64,000 nt of DNA from Streptomyces albiflavescens (GTDB lineage: Bacteria > Actinomycetota > Actinomycetes > Streptomycetales > Streptomycetaceae): NCBI RefSeq assembly GCF_014645835.1, contig NZ_BMMM01000005.1, positions 157,473 through 221,472 of the forward strand. The letters are read 5' to 3'. Position 1 is the stretch's first letter. Each line of letters starts with the position of its first letter. Made by a program: the position numbers and the translations under genes. Positions 53,821 through 62,170 of this stretch are shown piece by piece. The notes beneath the pieces are model-generated. The model worked only from the letters and a program-made list of their open reading frames with translations. It ran no database searches and had not been told where the DNA came from.

Positions 53821-54486
53821 CTACCGCTCGTGGACGGTGTAGGTCAGGTGGGTCACCCGCTGCGTCGGCTCCGCGCGGACCTGCTCCAGGGCCACGCGGC
53901 CCGCGTCCACGCCCTCGAACAGGCGGATTCCGGAGCCGAACAGCACGGGTGAGAGCGCGATCGAGAACTCGTCGATCAGGCCGGCGTTCACGTACTCCAG
54001 GATCGTTGCGCCGCCGCCCGCGATGCGGACGTCCCGGTCGCCGGCGGCCTCGCGGGCCTGGTCGAGCGCGGGCTCGATGCCGTCGTTGACGAAGTGGAAG
54101 GTGGTCCCGCCCGGCCGCTCCCAGGGGTCACGCTTCTCGTGCGTCACGACGAACACCGGCGTGTGGAACGGCGCCTCCTCCGGCCACGCCTGCTGGCCGA
54201 GGTCGAACATGCGCTTGCCCATCACGCTCGCGCCGGTGCGCTCGAACGTCTCCCGCACGATGTCGTTGTCGCGCCCTTCCTCGCCGCCCTCGCCGAGCTT
54301 CAGGTTCTCCCGGAAGAACCGCTGCGGGAAGATCCACTGCTGCAGTTCCATCCACTGCGCCATCCAGCGCTGGACCTGCGGGTCGTCCTGCTTCTCGGGC
54401 GCGAAGAAGCCCTCAACGGGCACGGACTCGGGCGCGATGAACCCGTCCAGCGACATCGACACGCTGAAGAACACCTTCCCGGCCAT
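53821..54486 (-). CDS. dihydrofolate reductase-like (RibD C-terminal) protein
   Basis: A 221-residue reductase-like protein: KVFFSVSMSLDGFIAPESV, TGASVMGKRMFDLGQ, VRIAGGGATILEYVNAGLIDEFSIALSPVLFGSGIRLFEG. Its start codon shares one base with the stop of the SRPBCC gene, so the genes are coupled. It is the third gene of an ArsR-SRPBCC-DHFR operon. Confidence 0.88.
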   Translation of the reverse strand: MAGKVFFSVSMSLDGFIAPESVPVEGFFAPEKQDDPQVQRWMAQWMELQQWIFPQRFFRENLKLGEGGEEGRDNDIVRETFERTGASVMGKRMFDLGQQAWPEEAPFHTPVFVVTHEKRDPWERPGGTTFHFVNDGIEPALDQAREAAGDRDVRIAGGGATILEYVNAGLIDEFSIALSPVLFGSGIRLFEGVDAGRVALEQVRAEPTQRVTHLTYTVHER

Positions 54487-54992
54487 CAGCCCTCCGCTCC
54501 CTTTCGAACGATCTCGGTGACGTAGGCAGCCAGGTTGCTCAGGGTCTGCTGGCCGCCCTCGATCGCGTGGTACTTCTCGACCGCCTCGTCGCGCAGCTCC
54601 TTGGTGGGGAACACCGTGCGCATCTCGATCCGGGTCTCCGCGCCGTCGGGCGCGAACGTGAGGACCGACTCGAAGGTGTTCGGGTCGCCGCGGGACTCAC
54701 CGTGGAGCAGCGCGATCCGCTCCGGCGGGGCGATCTCGGTCCAGGAGATCCACTCCTGGTAGTCCGTCCCGTCCGGTCCGTGCATCACGAAGTCCCACTC
54801 CCCGCCGACGCGGAACTCGAACGCCCGCGTGGTGGTGGTGAACCCCTCCGGTCCCCACCACCGCGACAGGTGCCGCACCTCGGTGAACGCCTCGAACACC
54901 AGCTCCCGTGGGGCGTCGATGACCCGGGAGATCACGATCTCGCGGTCGGCCGTCCCGGACTGCGCCGGCGCTCCTCGTCCCGTCGCGCTCAT
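54486..54992 (-). CDS. SRPBCC (AHSA1-like) domain protein
   Basis: A 168-residue START/SRPBCC fold protein: IVISRVIDAPRELVFEAFTEVRHLSRWWGPEGFTT and WISWTEIAPPERI. It probably binds a hydrophobic ligand. It follows the ArsR regulator by 3 bases. Confidence 0.88.
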   Translation of the reverse strand: MSATGRGAPAQSGTADREIVISRVIDAPRELVFEAFTEVRHLSRWWGPEGFTTTTRAFEFRVGGEWDFVMHGPDGTDYQEWISWTEIAPPERIALLHGESRGDPNTFESVLTFAPDGAETRIEMRTVFPTKELRDEAVEKYHAIEGGQQTLSNLAAYVTEIVRKGAEG

Positions 54993-54995
54993 TAG

Positions 54996-55337
54996 CTACT
55001 CCTCCTGCCTTGCCTGCTTGAGGTCCTGCACGTACGCGTCCAGCCGGTCGAAGCTCTCGTTCCAGAACCGCTCGAACCCGCCGGTCCACTCGTGAACCGG
55101 TCGCAGCCCGCGGGCGTCAAGGCCGTACAGGCGTTGCTTGCCTGCCTTGCGGTCCCGCACCAGTCCGACCTCCCGGAGCACCCGCAGGTGTTTGGACGCC
55201 CCCGGCTGGGTCATCCCCAGCTCCTGGGCCAACTCGGTCACCGGCCGCTCTCCCGCCCGCAGCAGCACCAGGAGCTCCCGGCGCTGCGGCTCGGCGATCG
55301 CGTTGAAGACGTCCGACGTCGTCGCTGCTCGTGCCAT
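54996..55337 (-). CDS. ArsR-type transcriptional repressor
   Basis: A 113-residue winged-helix protein: SDVFNAIAEPQRRELLVLLRAGERPVTELAQELGMTQPGASKHLRVLREVGLV. It lacks the Cys metal site of ArsR/SmtB sensors, as is typical of versions paired with SRPBCC proteins. It is the first gene of the operon and probably autoregulated. Confidence 0.88.
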   Translation of the reverse strand: MARAATTSDVFNAIAEPQRRELLVLLRAGERPVTELAQELGMTQPGASKHLRVLREVGLVRDRKAGKQRLYGLDARGLRPVHEWTGGFERFWNESFDRLDAYVQDLKQARQEE

Positions 55338-55483
55338 GGCGCGATCATATTCCTATATCGGCATACGTCAAGCCGGGAGGAATCAGGCGGGTCTTGTCAG
55401 ATGACGATGGTGACCCTTGTCAGCGGCTGCGGAAACGCGTATCCCGGAGACGGCACGCGCGACGGCGGCGGGCAGGGAGGGCG

Positions 55484-55726
55484 ATGGGTGAGCAGCACGC
55501 CCACGGCTGGCGGGTGAGCCGCCACCGGCTGGTGGCCGACGCCACGGTCGGCGTCATCGCCAACCCGATGTCGGGCCGTGACATCCGGCGGCTCGTCGCG
55601 AGCACGTCCGTGTTCCCCAACGCCGAGAAGGCCAGCATGGTGGTCCGGCTGACGGCCGCCGCGGGGGCACTCGGGGTGGGCTCTACTGCCACCGCGAGAT
55701 CGGTGAACACCCGCCCCGGCGCATGA
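55484..55726 (+). pseudogene. truncated ATP-NAD kinase/AcoX-like gene
   Basis: The frame starts after GGGAGG and contains VGVIANPMSGRDIRRLVASTSVFPNAEKASMVVRLTAA, the N-terminal signature of AcoX/ATP-NAD-kinase-like proteins (normally about 350 residues). The similarity ends after AAGALGV and the frame stops at 55726. Sequence downstream to 56161 holds no gene. Confidence 0.6.
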
Positions 55727-56161
55727 GTCGGCACACCCTTGTAGGTGCCGATCAAAGTTCGAACAGCCCAAGAATCCCAAGCAGGACAGGCACTTCCGTG
55801 CTTCTACAGGCCGATCAGCCCAGACTGACGTGAACGACCCGGGCTAACGGTGGCACATCGGGTGCGAACGGCGGCTGATCGCGGACGAACGGCATGAGCT
55901 GGCCCGAAGTGGCGCTCAGCCTTGTCGGGCGTAGCGTGTTTTTTGACCACCAATTTCCCCCCTTTTCGGTGTGATTCATTCCGGCGTGTCGCCACTCTTT
56001 GGCCACCGGTTGCAGGGGGCAGCGGGCAACGCAAAAGAATTTCGAGGTCAATTCGGAGAACATTTTCGCCGAGCAGAGGTGCGCAAGCGACCGCTATGCG
56101 CCGCCGTCAACGCAGCCGATGCGAGGTGGACAGCAATTCGGGATGAGGAGAGTGAAGCCCG
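55727..56161. other. upstream region of the cupredoxin/PQQ operon
   Basis: About 435 bases without a gene. A relatively AT-rich stretch (55930-56060, with GTGTTTTTTGACC and TTTCGGTGTGATTCATT) should hold the promoter. Confidence 0.5.
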
Positions 56162-56623
56162 ATGACGACCGCTCAGGAGCGATCCGACCTGCTGGACCAG
56201 ATCGGGTTGGCCGCACAGAACAAGGCAACGCTGGGTCAAGTGCTGGGCACCGGACGCATTGGGCAGGCCACCGAGAAATCGGATGGCCGCATGCAGGCCA
56301 CCATTCGCATCCACCCGGATGAGCTGACCTGGGATCCCGACATTCTGGTCATGCCCCATGGAGGCGATATCGACCTCGAGCTCGTCAATGACGACCTGAA
56401 CACGCACTGCGCGCTCCTGCCGAGCAATGGCGACCGCAAGTTCATCTGGTTGGTAAACCATTCGCGAGGTCGGGCGACCCTCAACCTCGACGGTCCGGGC
56501 TACTACTGGTTCGGCTCGCCTACGGGCAATGACGAGGGCCGGGGGCTGACCGGGGCCATCGTTGTCCTGGGGGATGCTCCGCCGGAGGCTCGCCTCGACC
56601 GTCCCGAACAGCCGCGGCCGTAA
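56162..56623 (+). CDS. cupredoxin-like protein lacking the copper Cys
   Basis: A 153-residue protein preceded by GAGGAGAG. It has the beta-strand pattern of a small cupredoxin: ATIRIHPDELTWDPDILVMPHGGDIDLELVNDD..., THCALLPSNG, and the C-terminal loop PGYYWFGSPTGNDEGRGLTG. In that loop the Cys, His and Met of a type-1 copper site are replaced. No signal peptide is seen. It is 22 bases upstream of the PQQ dehydrogenase and almost certainly co-transcribed, so it may be a structural or electron-transfer partner. Confidence 0.6.
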   Translation: MTTAQERSDLLDQIGLAAQNKATLGQVLGTGRIGQATEKSDGRMQATIRIHPDELTWDPDILVMPHGGDIDLELVNDDLNTHCALLPSNGDRKFIWLVNHSRGRATLNLDGPGYYWFGSPTGNDEGRGLTGAIVVLGDAPPEARLDRPEQPRP

Positions 56624-56645
56624 GAAGAAGCAGGAGGTAAAGAAA

Positions 56646-58346
56646 ATGACCGTCGCCTACGTGGACGCGGGTGAGGCTGTCGATCAGGGCCGCCTGAGCG
56701 GCAAGGTAGCGGGCGGGGACGTCGCGCCGCCTGTAGTGGCCGGCGTCGACTACGAGCGCATACTCAATGCCCGTGAGGAACCCCAGAACTGGCTCACCTA
56801 CTACGGCGCCTACAACGGGCAGCGGTACAGCCCGCTGGATCAGGTCAACACGGAGAACGTCAAGCGCATCGGCCCCGCATGGGTCTTCCAGGCCGGCACG
56901 ACCGGCCTGATCGCGGGGGCGTCGACCTACTCGTTCGAGGCCGCCCCGATCGTCGTCGACGGGGTCATGTTCCTCTCCGGCTGGGACGGCTGGGTCTGGG
57001 CCCTGGACGCGAAGACGGGCGTGGAGATCTGGCGGTACAAGCATGCGGTCCCCTTCGACGTGTCCTTGTGCTGCGGAAACGTGAACCGTGGGGTCGCCGT
57101 GGCTCAGGGGAAGGTCTTCTTCGTCACGGCGAATGCTCGTGTGCTCGCGCTCGACGCCACCACCGGCAAGCGGGTCTGGGACCAGACCTACGGAGACGTC
57201 CGGGCCGGGGAGAGCGCCACGCTCGCACCGCTGGTCGTGAAGAACAAGCTCATCGTCGGGAGCTCCGGCGGCGAGTTCGGCGTACGCGGTCACCTCGACG
57301 CATTCGACCTCGAGACCGGCGAGCACCAGTGGCGGTGCTACACGGTGCCAAAGCCCGGGGAGCCCGGCTCGGAGACCTGGCCAGCCGACAGCGAGGCCTG
57401 GGCACGGGGTGGGGCGAACTGCTGGGTCACCGGCACCTTTGACCCGGAGACGAACCTGCTGTACGTCGGGACCGGTAACCCGGCACCCGACTTCGACGGC
57501 GGCGTCCGCGAGGGCGACAACCTCTTCACCGACAGCATCATCGCCGTCGACGTGGACAGCGGTCAGATCCGCTGGCACTACCAGTGCACTCCGCACGACG
57601 TTTGGGACTACGACAGCATCGCCGAGTGCATCCTGTTCGAGCAGGACGGGCGCAAACTGCTCGGGCACTTCGACAAGAACGGCTACTTCTTCGTCCTTGA
57701 CCGCACGAACGGCGCGAGGGTCGGGATCACCCCCTTCGTGGACCGCATCTCGTGGGGGGCGATCACGAGGGACGGCCAGGTGACGGCCAAGGTGTACCCG
57801 GACAAGGAGGGAGAACCGGTCCACTTCTACCCGGGTCCGGCCGGCGCCAAGGAATGGACCCATGCGGCCTACAGCCCGAAGACCGGGCTCTTCTACGTCC
57901 CGGTCCAGGACACCGGCGCGACGGCCACCCGGCGGCGCCGGGAGTTCAAGGAGAGCATTCCGTACTGGGGCGCGGGCGTTCAGGTGGACATCGAGGACAT
58001 GGCGGGGTCCATCAGCGCCTTCGACGCGAACGGCGAGGAGAAGTGGCGCTGGCGCAACGAACTCCCGATGTGCGCCTCGACGCTGGCCACCGGCGGTGAC
58101 CTGGTGTTCGCCGGTGAACCCTCTGGGGAGTTCAACGCGCTCGACGCCCGCACTGGGGAACTGCTGTGGCAGTTCCAGTGCGGAAGCGGCCACCACAGCA
58201 GCCCGACGACCTACATGGTCGACGGCAGGCAGTACATCGCAGTGCCGGTCGGTTGGGGCGCGTGGGCTGAGGGATTCCTCCCCGGCATGCTCGGCGCGGG
58301 GCACGGTAGCGCTCTGATCGTCTTCGCCCTCCCGGAATCGTCGTAG
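56646..58346 (+). CDS. PQQ-dependent alcohol dehydrogenase with lanthanide-type signature
   Basis: A 566-residue eight-bladed propeller quinoprotein, preceded by AGGAGG. Conserved features: the adjacent Cys pair at 142-143 (LCCGNVNRG), Glu210 (GGEFGVRG), Asn278 (GTGNPAPDF), catalytic Asp321 (PHDVWDYDS) and a second Asp at 323. In methanol dehydrogenases, XoxF-type lanthanide enzymes have Asp at this +2 position, and calcium MxaF has Ala. Tryptophan-docking repeats (WALDAKTGVEIW, ALDATTGKRVW) fit the fold. There is no signal peptide and no heme site, so electron transfer partner and compartment are open. An upstream in-frame start at 56562 would give only an Arg/Lys-rich leader. Confidence 0.88.
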   Translation: MTVAYVDAGEAVDQGRLSGKVAGGDVAPPVVAGVDYERILNAREEPQNWLTYYGAYNGQRYSPLDQVNTENVKRIGPAWVFQAGTTGLIAGASTYSFEAAPIVVDGVMFLSGWDGWVWALDAKTGVEIWRYKHAVPFDVSLCCGNVNRGVAVAQGKVFFVTANARVLALDATTGKRVWDQTYGDVRAGESATLAPLVVKNKLIVGSSGGEFGVRGHLDAFDLETGEHQWRCYTVPKPGEPGSETWPADSEAWARGGANCWVTGTFDPETNLLYVGTGNPAPDFDGGVREGDNLFTDSIIAVDVDSGQIRWHYQCTPHDVWDYDSIAECILFEQDGRKLLGHFDKNGYFFVLDRTNGARVGITPFVDRISWGAITRDGQVTAKVYPDKEGEPVHFYPGPAGAKEWTHAAYSPKTGLFYVPVQDTGATATRRRREFKESIPYWGAGVQVDIEDMAGSISAFDANGEEKWRWRNELPMCASTLATGGDLVFAGEPSGEFNALDARTGELLWQFQCGSGHHSSPTTYMVDGRQYIAVPVGWGAWAEGFLPGMLGAGHGSALIVFALPESS

Positions 58347-58393
58347 CGCGTGACCGGAGCCTGCCGTGACCCGGGCAGAGAGGAGGTGAACCC

Positions 58394-58489
58394 ATGGAGT
58401 ATCAGCTGGCTGTGTGGGAGACGCCCGAGTTTGTCGAGATCGCAGTCGCGGCCGAGGTGACCATGTACCTCGGTCGGTGGGAGGACTAG
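58394..58489 (+). CDS. pqqA: PQQ precursor peptide PqqA
   Basis: A 31-residue peptide, MEYQLAVWETPEFVEIAVAA then EVTMYLGRWED. The Glu and Tyr that are crosslinked to make PQQ are in E-V-T-M-Y (Glu21, Tyr25), spaced as in known PqqA. It is preceded by AGGAGGTGA. Unlike the classic 23-residue PqqA, it has a longer N-terminus and a six-residue acidic tail after Tyr. It lies 48 bases after the dehydrogenase and 109 bases before pqqB. Confidence 0.85.
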   Translation: MEYQLAVWETPEFVEIAVAAEVTMYLGRWED

Positions 58490-58597
58490 CGGACGTGGGG
58501 CGGCGCCGGACCTGGTCCGGCGCCCTCCGACGCCTGGGGACGGCCACGGACCGCCGGGTTGGCGACGGCCCGGATCGTCGATGAACGGAGTGCCGAC

Positions 58598-59488
58598 GTG
58601 TTGCTGCGAGTCCTGGGCTCGGCGGCGGGGGGCGGGTCCCCGCAGTGGAACTGCACCTGCCCGGTGTGTGCCGCGGTTCGCTCCCGGGCCGGCCTCGCGC
58701 GCACCCAGTCGTCGGTCGCGGTCAGCGCTGACCGCCGCCGGTGGTTCCTCATCAACGCCTCGCCCGACGTCCGCACACAGATCGAGGCCTTCCCCGGCCT
58801 GCACCCGCACGACGACCGGACGACGCCGCTGGAGGCGGTGCTGCTCACCGACGCCGAGCTGGACCACACGCTGGGCCTGCTTCTGTTGCGGGAGGCCCGC
58901 GCCCTGCGGCTGTACGCCACGCCGGCGGTGCGCAAGACCCTGAGTGCCGACGGCTCGGGGATTCTGAGCACGCTCGAGCGCTACTGTCCGGTCGAGTGGC
59001 GAGCAGTGATCCCGGGCGACGAACTCGCCTTGGCCGACGGGCTGTCCTGCCGGGCGTTCGACGTTCCCAGCAGCAAGCGCGCTCGCTTCGAAGCCGGGCT
59101 GGAACACGGCCGCGTCGTGGGCTACCGGCTGACCGACGAGCGCAGCGGGGGCACGCTGGTGTACCTGCCAGGGGTGCAATCGCTGACGCCGGCGCTGCGC
59201 GTGGAGATCGAGGACAGCGAATGCCTGCTGATCGACGGGACCTGCTGGCGCGACGACGAACTCGTACGGCTGGGCCTGGCCGGCAGAACGTCCCGGGAGA
59301 TGGGCCACCTGCCCATCGAGGGCCAGGACGGCAGCCTGGCGCAGCTCCCGTCGCTGCGCGTGGGACGGACGATCTTCGTGCACATGAACAACACCAACCC
59401 CATCCTCCTGGAGGACGCGCCTGAGCGGCGCATCTTGGACGAGAAGGGCATGGAGGTGGCCATGGACGGCCTCGAGGTCCAGGTGTAG
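58598..59488 (+). CDS. pqqB: PqqB, metallo-beta-lactamase-fold hydroxylase of PQQ synthesis
   Basis: A 296-residue protein. The zinc Cys cluster is WNCTCPVC near the N-terminus, and the family motif is SPDVRTQIE; the metal ligands include LTDAELDHTLGLL, and FVHMNNTNPI is at the C-terminus. I chose the GTG at 58598 (GGAG 7 bases upstream), giving the standard start LLRVLGSAAGGG; a frame-open ATG at 58559 is less likely. PqqB acts on the crosslinked Tyr. Confidence 0.9.
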   Translation: MLLRVLGSAAGGGSPQWNCTCPVCAAVRSRAGLARTQSSVAVSADRRRWFLINASPDVRTQIEAFPGLHPHDDRTTPLEAVLLTDAELDHTLGLLLLREARALRLYATPAVRKTLSADGSGILSTLERYCPVEWRAVIPGDELALADGLSCRAFDVPSSKRARFEAGLEHGRVVGYRLTDERSGGTLVYLPGVQSLTPALRVEIEDSECLLIDGTCWRDDELVRLGLAGRTSREMGHLPIEGQDGSLAQLPSLRVGRTIFVHMNNTNPILLEDAPERRILDEKGMEVAMDGLEVQV

Positions 59489-59492
59489 GGCC

Positions 59493-60191
59493 ATGACGAC
59501 AACCATCACGAGAACCGGCACCGACGGCTTCGTCGAGGCGTTGCGGGCCCACTCGCGGCGGTACCACGACCAGCACCCGTTCCACGTCCGGATGAACGCC
59601 GGCCAGCTGAGCCGCGAGCAGATACGGGGCTGGGTGGCCAACCGCTTCTACTACCAGGAGAACATCCCCCGCAAGGACGCCGCGATCCTCGCCAACTGCC
59701 CCGACCTTGAGGTCCGCCGCCGTTGGATCCGACGGATCGTCGACCATGACGGCACCGCCGCCGGCGAGGGCGGCATCGAGGCGTGGCTGCGCCTCGGCGA
59801 GGCCGTCGGGCTGACCCGCGAGGAGGTCCGGGACCACCGGCACCTGGTACCCGGCGTGCGGTTCGCCGTCGATGCCTACGTGAACTTCGCCCGGAACCGC
59901 CCGTGGGTGGAAGCGGTCGCGTCCTCGCTCACCGAGCTGTTCGCCCCCGACCTGATGGCGGCGCGGCTGGCCGGGTTCGAGCGGTGGTACCCGTGGATCG
60001 ACCCCGAGGGCCTCGCTTACTTCCGCGCCCGCCTTGAGCAGGCTCCCCGCGACTGCGAGCACGCACTCGAGGTGGTCACCGCGTACTGCCGCTCCGCCGA
60101 GTCCCAGGCGCGCGCCGTCGACGCGCTGTCGTTCAAGTGCGACGTCCTGTGGAGCCTGCTGGACGCCATCGACCAGGCCTACCCGGAGTGA
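59493..60191 (+). CDS. pqqC: PqqC, pyrroloquinoline-quinone synthase
   Basis: A 232-residue heme-oxygenase-like helical protein that closes the rings and oxidises the precursor to PQQ: YHDQHPFHVRMNAGQLSREQIRGWVANRFYYQENIPRKDA and LTELFAPDLMAARLAGFERWYPW. It starts 4 bases after pqqB. Confidence 0.93.
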   Translation: MTTTITRTGTDGFVEALRAHSRRYHDQHPFHVRMNAGQLSREQIRGWVANRFYYQENIPRKDAAILANCPDLEVRRRWIRRIVDHDGTAAGEGGIEAWLRLGEAVGLTREEVRDHRHLVPGVRFAVDAYVNFARNRPWVEAVASSLTELFAPDLMAARLAGFERWYPWIDPEGLAYFRARLEQAPRDCEHALEVVTAYCRSAESQARAVDALSFKCDVLWSLLDAIDQAYPE

Positions 60192-60196
60192 CCATC

Positions 60197-60526
60197 ATGG
60201 ACCCGACCCGTACTGGAACGACCCAGACCAGCACTAGGACCCGGCACGGCGTCGAGGTGTCCGGCTCGGACCGGCCCCGGTTGGCGCGCCATGTCCGGTT
60301 GGACTTCTGCCGGACCAGGCAGCGTCCGATCCTGCTGCACCCCGAGACGGTGGTGGTTCTGAACGACAGCAGCGCGGCCATCCTCGAACTGTGCGACGGG
60401 CGGCGCACCGTGGCCGAGATCGTGACCGAGCTGGGCAGCCGCTACCAGACCGTCCCCGACGACGAGGTGCGGCAGTTCCTCACCCAGCTCGTCGCCCGGC
60501 GCTGGGTGGAGCTCACCGATGGATAG
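60197..60526 (+). CDS. pqqD: PqqD, PqqA-binding chaperone
   Basis: A 109-residue protein with the PqqD fold: RPRLARHVRLDFCRTRQRPILLHPETVVVLNDSSAAILELCDGRRTVAEIVTEL. It presents PqqA to PqqE. The N-terminal 25 residues are extra. Its end overlaps pqqE by 8 bases. Confidence 0.9.
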   Translation: MDPTRTGTTQTSTRTRHGVEVSGSDRPRLARHVRLDFCRTRQRPILLHPETVVVLNDSSAAILELCDGRRTVAEIVTELGSRYQTVPDDEVRQFLTQLVARRWVELTDG

Positions 60527-61634
60527 CCCGTTCGGGCTGCTCGCCGAGCTCACCTACCGCTGCCCGCTGGCCTGCTCATACTGCTCCAACCCGCTGAACA
60601 TGGGCGACTACCAGGACGAGTTGGCCACCGACGAGTGGCTGCGGGTGCTGGCCGAGGCAAGCGACCTGGGGGTTCTGCAGTGCCACCTGTCGGGCGGGGA
60701 ACCGCTGCTGCGGCGCGACCTGGTGGAGATCGTGGCTGGCGCCCACGGCCTGGGCCTCTACACCAACCTCGTGACCAGCGCCCTCGGGCTCTCGCGTCCG
60801 AGGGCCGAGCGGCTGCGGGCAGCAGGCCTGGACCACGTGCAGATCAGCATCCAGGCCCACGAGGCGGCCCTGTCCGACCGGATCGCTGGGATCCCGTCCT
60901 TCCAGCGCAAGATCGAGGCGATGGGCCTGGTCAAGGAGCTGGGCTGGCCACTCACCATGAACGTGGTGCTGCACCGGCACAACATCGACCGCGTCGCCGA
61001 CGTGCTCGAGCTGGCTGAAAAGGTGGGCGCCGACCGGGTGGAGCTGGCCAACACCCAGTACTACGGCTGGGCCTGGCGAAACCGTGACGCGCTGCTGCCG
61101 ACCCGGGCCCAGCTCAAGGCGGCCGAGGTCGTCGTGCGGGCCACCCGCGAGCGGTTGCGCGAACGCATGGACGTCGTCTACGTCATCCCCGACTACTACA
61201 GCCGCTACCCGAAGCCCTGCATGGGCGGCTGGGCCTCCCGGCAGCTGACCGTGACGCCGAACGGCGACGTCCTGCCCTGCCCGGCCGCCCAGTCCCTGCC
61301 GTTGCCGCGGGCCAGCGTGCGGGAAGACCCGCTAGAGCGGATCTGGGCGGAGTCGCCGGTGATGACCGCGTTCCGGGGGACGGACTGGATGCCGGAGCCC
61401 TGCCGGAGCTGCCCCCGGCGGGAGTTGGACTACGGCGGGTGCCGCTGCCAGGCGTTCCTGCTCACCGGTGACGCCGCCCGCACCGACCCGGTCTGCCACC
61501 TGTCGCCCGACCACGACCTGGTCGCCCGGGCGGTCGAGGCCGCCAACGCCGACTCGCGACCCGACGATCTTCCGCTGATACCGCGCCCGCACCGGGCTCG
61601 CCGGCCGACCCACCTCCCGGGTGGAGCGGACTAA
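60519..61634 (+). CDS. pqqE: PqqE, radical SAM enzyme that crosslinks PqqA
   Basis: A 371-residue radical SAM/SPASM protein. The radical SAM cluster is C15-P-L-A-C19-S-Y-C22; the SPASM Cys residues include CMGG, PCPAA, CRSCPR and GGCRC. It forms the Glu-Tyr carbon-carbon bond of PqqA. Its end overlaps the convergent mntP-like gene by 4 bases. Confidence 0.93.
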   Translation: MDSPFGLLAELTYRCPLACSYCSNPLNMGDYQDELATDEWLRVLAEASDLGVLQCHLSGGEPLLRRDLVEIVAGAHGLGLYTNLVTSALGLSRPRAERLRAAGLDHVQISIQAHEAALSDRIAGIPSFQRKIEAMGLVKELGWPLTMNVVLHRHNIDRVADVLELAEKVGADRVELANTQYYGWAWRNRDALLPTRAQLKAAEVVVRATRERLRERMDVVYVIPDYYSRYPKPCMGGWASRQLTVTPNGDVLPCPAAQSLPLPRASVREDPLERIWAESPVMTAFRGTDWMPEPCRSCPRRELDYGGCRCQAFLLTGDAARTDPVCHLSPDHDLVARAVEAANADSRPDDLPLIPRPHRARRPTHLPGGAD

Positions 61635-62170
61635 CCGCCAGACCACAACGGCAGCACCGCAGCGGCGATGATCAACGTGACCCCGCTCAGCAGGTCCGAG
61701 CGGATCCGGACGAGGCGCGCTGCAGCCCGCCCGAGCCGCAGCCCGACCAGCGACAACGCCGCCGTCATGAGGCCGAAGACGGCGGCAGAGAACCACGGCG
61801 AGAGGCCAACGATCCCCAGGCTCGCCCCAGCGAACAGGTTGTCCAGGCTCAGCGTCAACGGGATGCCGAACAGCGCCCACGGGTGGTCCAACTCGTCCGG
61901 CTCGGGGTTCCCCAGGGCCGAGAAGACGAGGTAAAGACCGTACCCGCCGAGCGCGGCCGCGCCCACCAAATCGGCGACGTCCCCGACGGACTCACCGATC
62001 TGGCGACCGATCAACAGCCCGACCAGGGGCATAATCGCGTCCCACAGCCCAAACGTCAGCGCGACCTGCACCGCACGCTTCAGACCAAATGGGACGGTGC
62101 CGAGCGCGATCGATACCCGGAAATTGTCGAGACTGAGTACGAAGCCCAGGACCAGTATTTCCCAGATCAT
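61631..62170 (-). CDS. MntP-like (DUF204) metal efflux protein
   Basis: A 179-residue membrane protein of six spans, made of two DUF204 repeats: LGFVLSLDNFRVSIALG and IPLTLSLDNLFAGASLG, with ALTFGLWDAIMPLVGLLIGRQIG. MntP exports Mn2+. The usual MDAF is replaced by LDN in both repeats. It is convergent with pqqE, overlapping by 4 bases, so it belongs to a separate transcript but may serve metal balance in the PQQ island. Confidence 0.75.
   Translation of the reverse strand: MIWEILVLGFVLSLDNFRVSIALGTVPFGLKRAVQVALTFGLWDAIMPLVGLLIGRQIGESVGDVADLVGAAALGGYGLYLVFSALGNPEPDELDHPWALFGIPLTLSLDNLFAGASLGIVGLSPWFSAAVFGLMTAALSLVGLRLGRAAARLVRIRSDLLSGVTLIIAAAVLPLWSGG

Noticed and set aside
53821..55337. ArsR/SRPBCC/DHFR operon as part of the PQQ system
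   Set aside because: Opposite orientation and a common stand-alone module in actinomycetes; no functional link to PQQ is visible.
56520..58547. 675-codon minus-strand open frame over the PQQ dehydrogenase
   Set aside because: Shadow of the dehydrogenase; no family motif.
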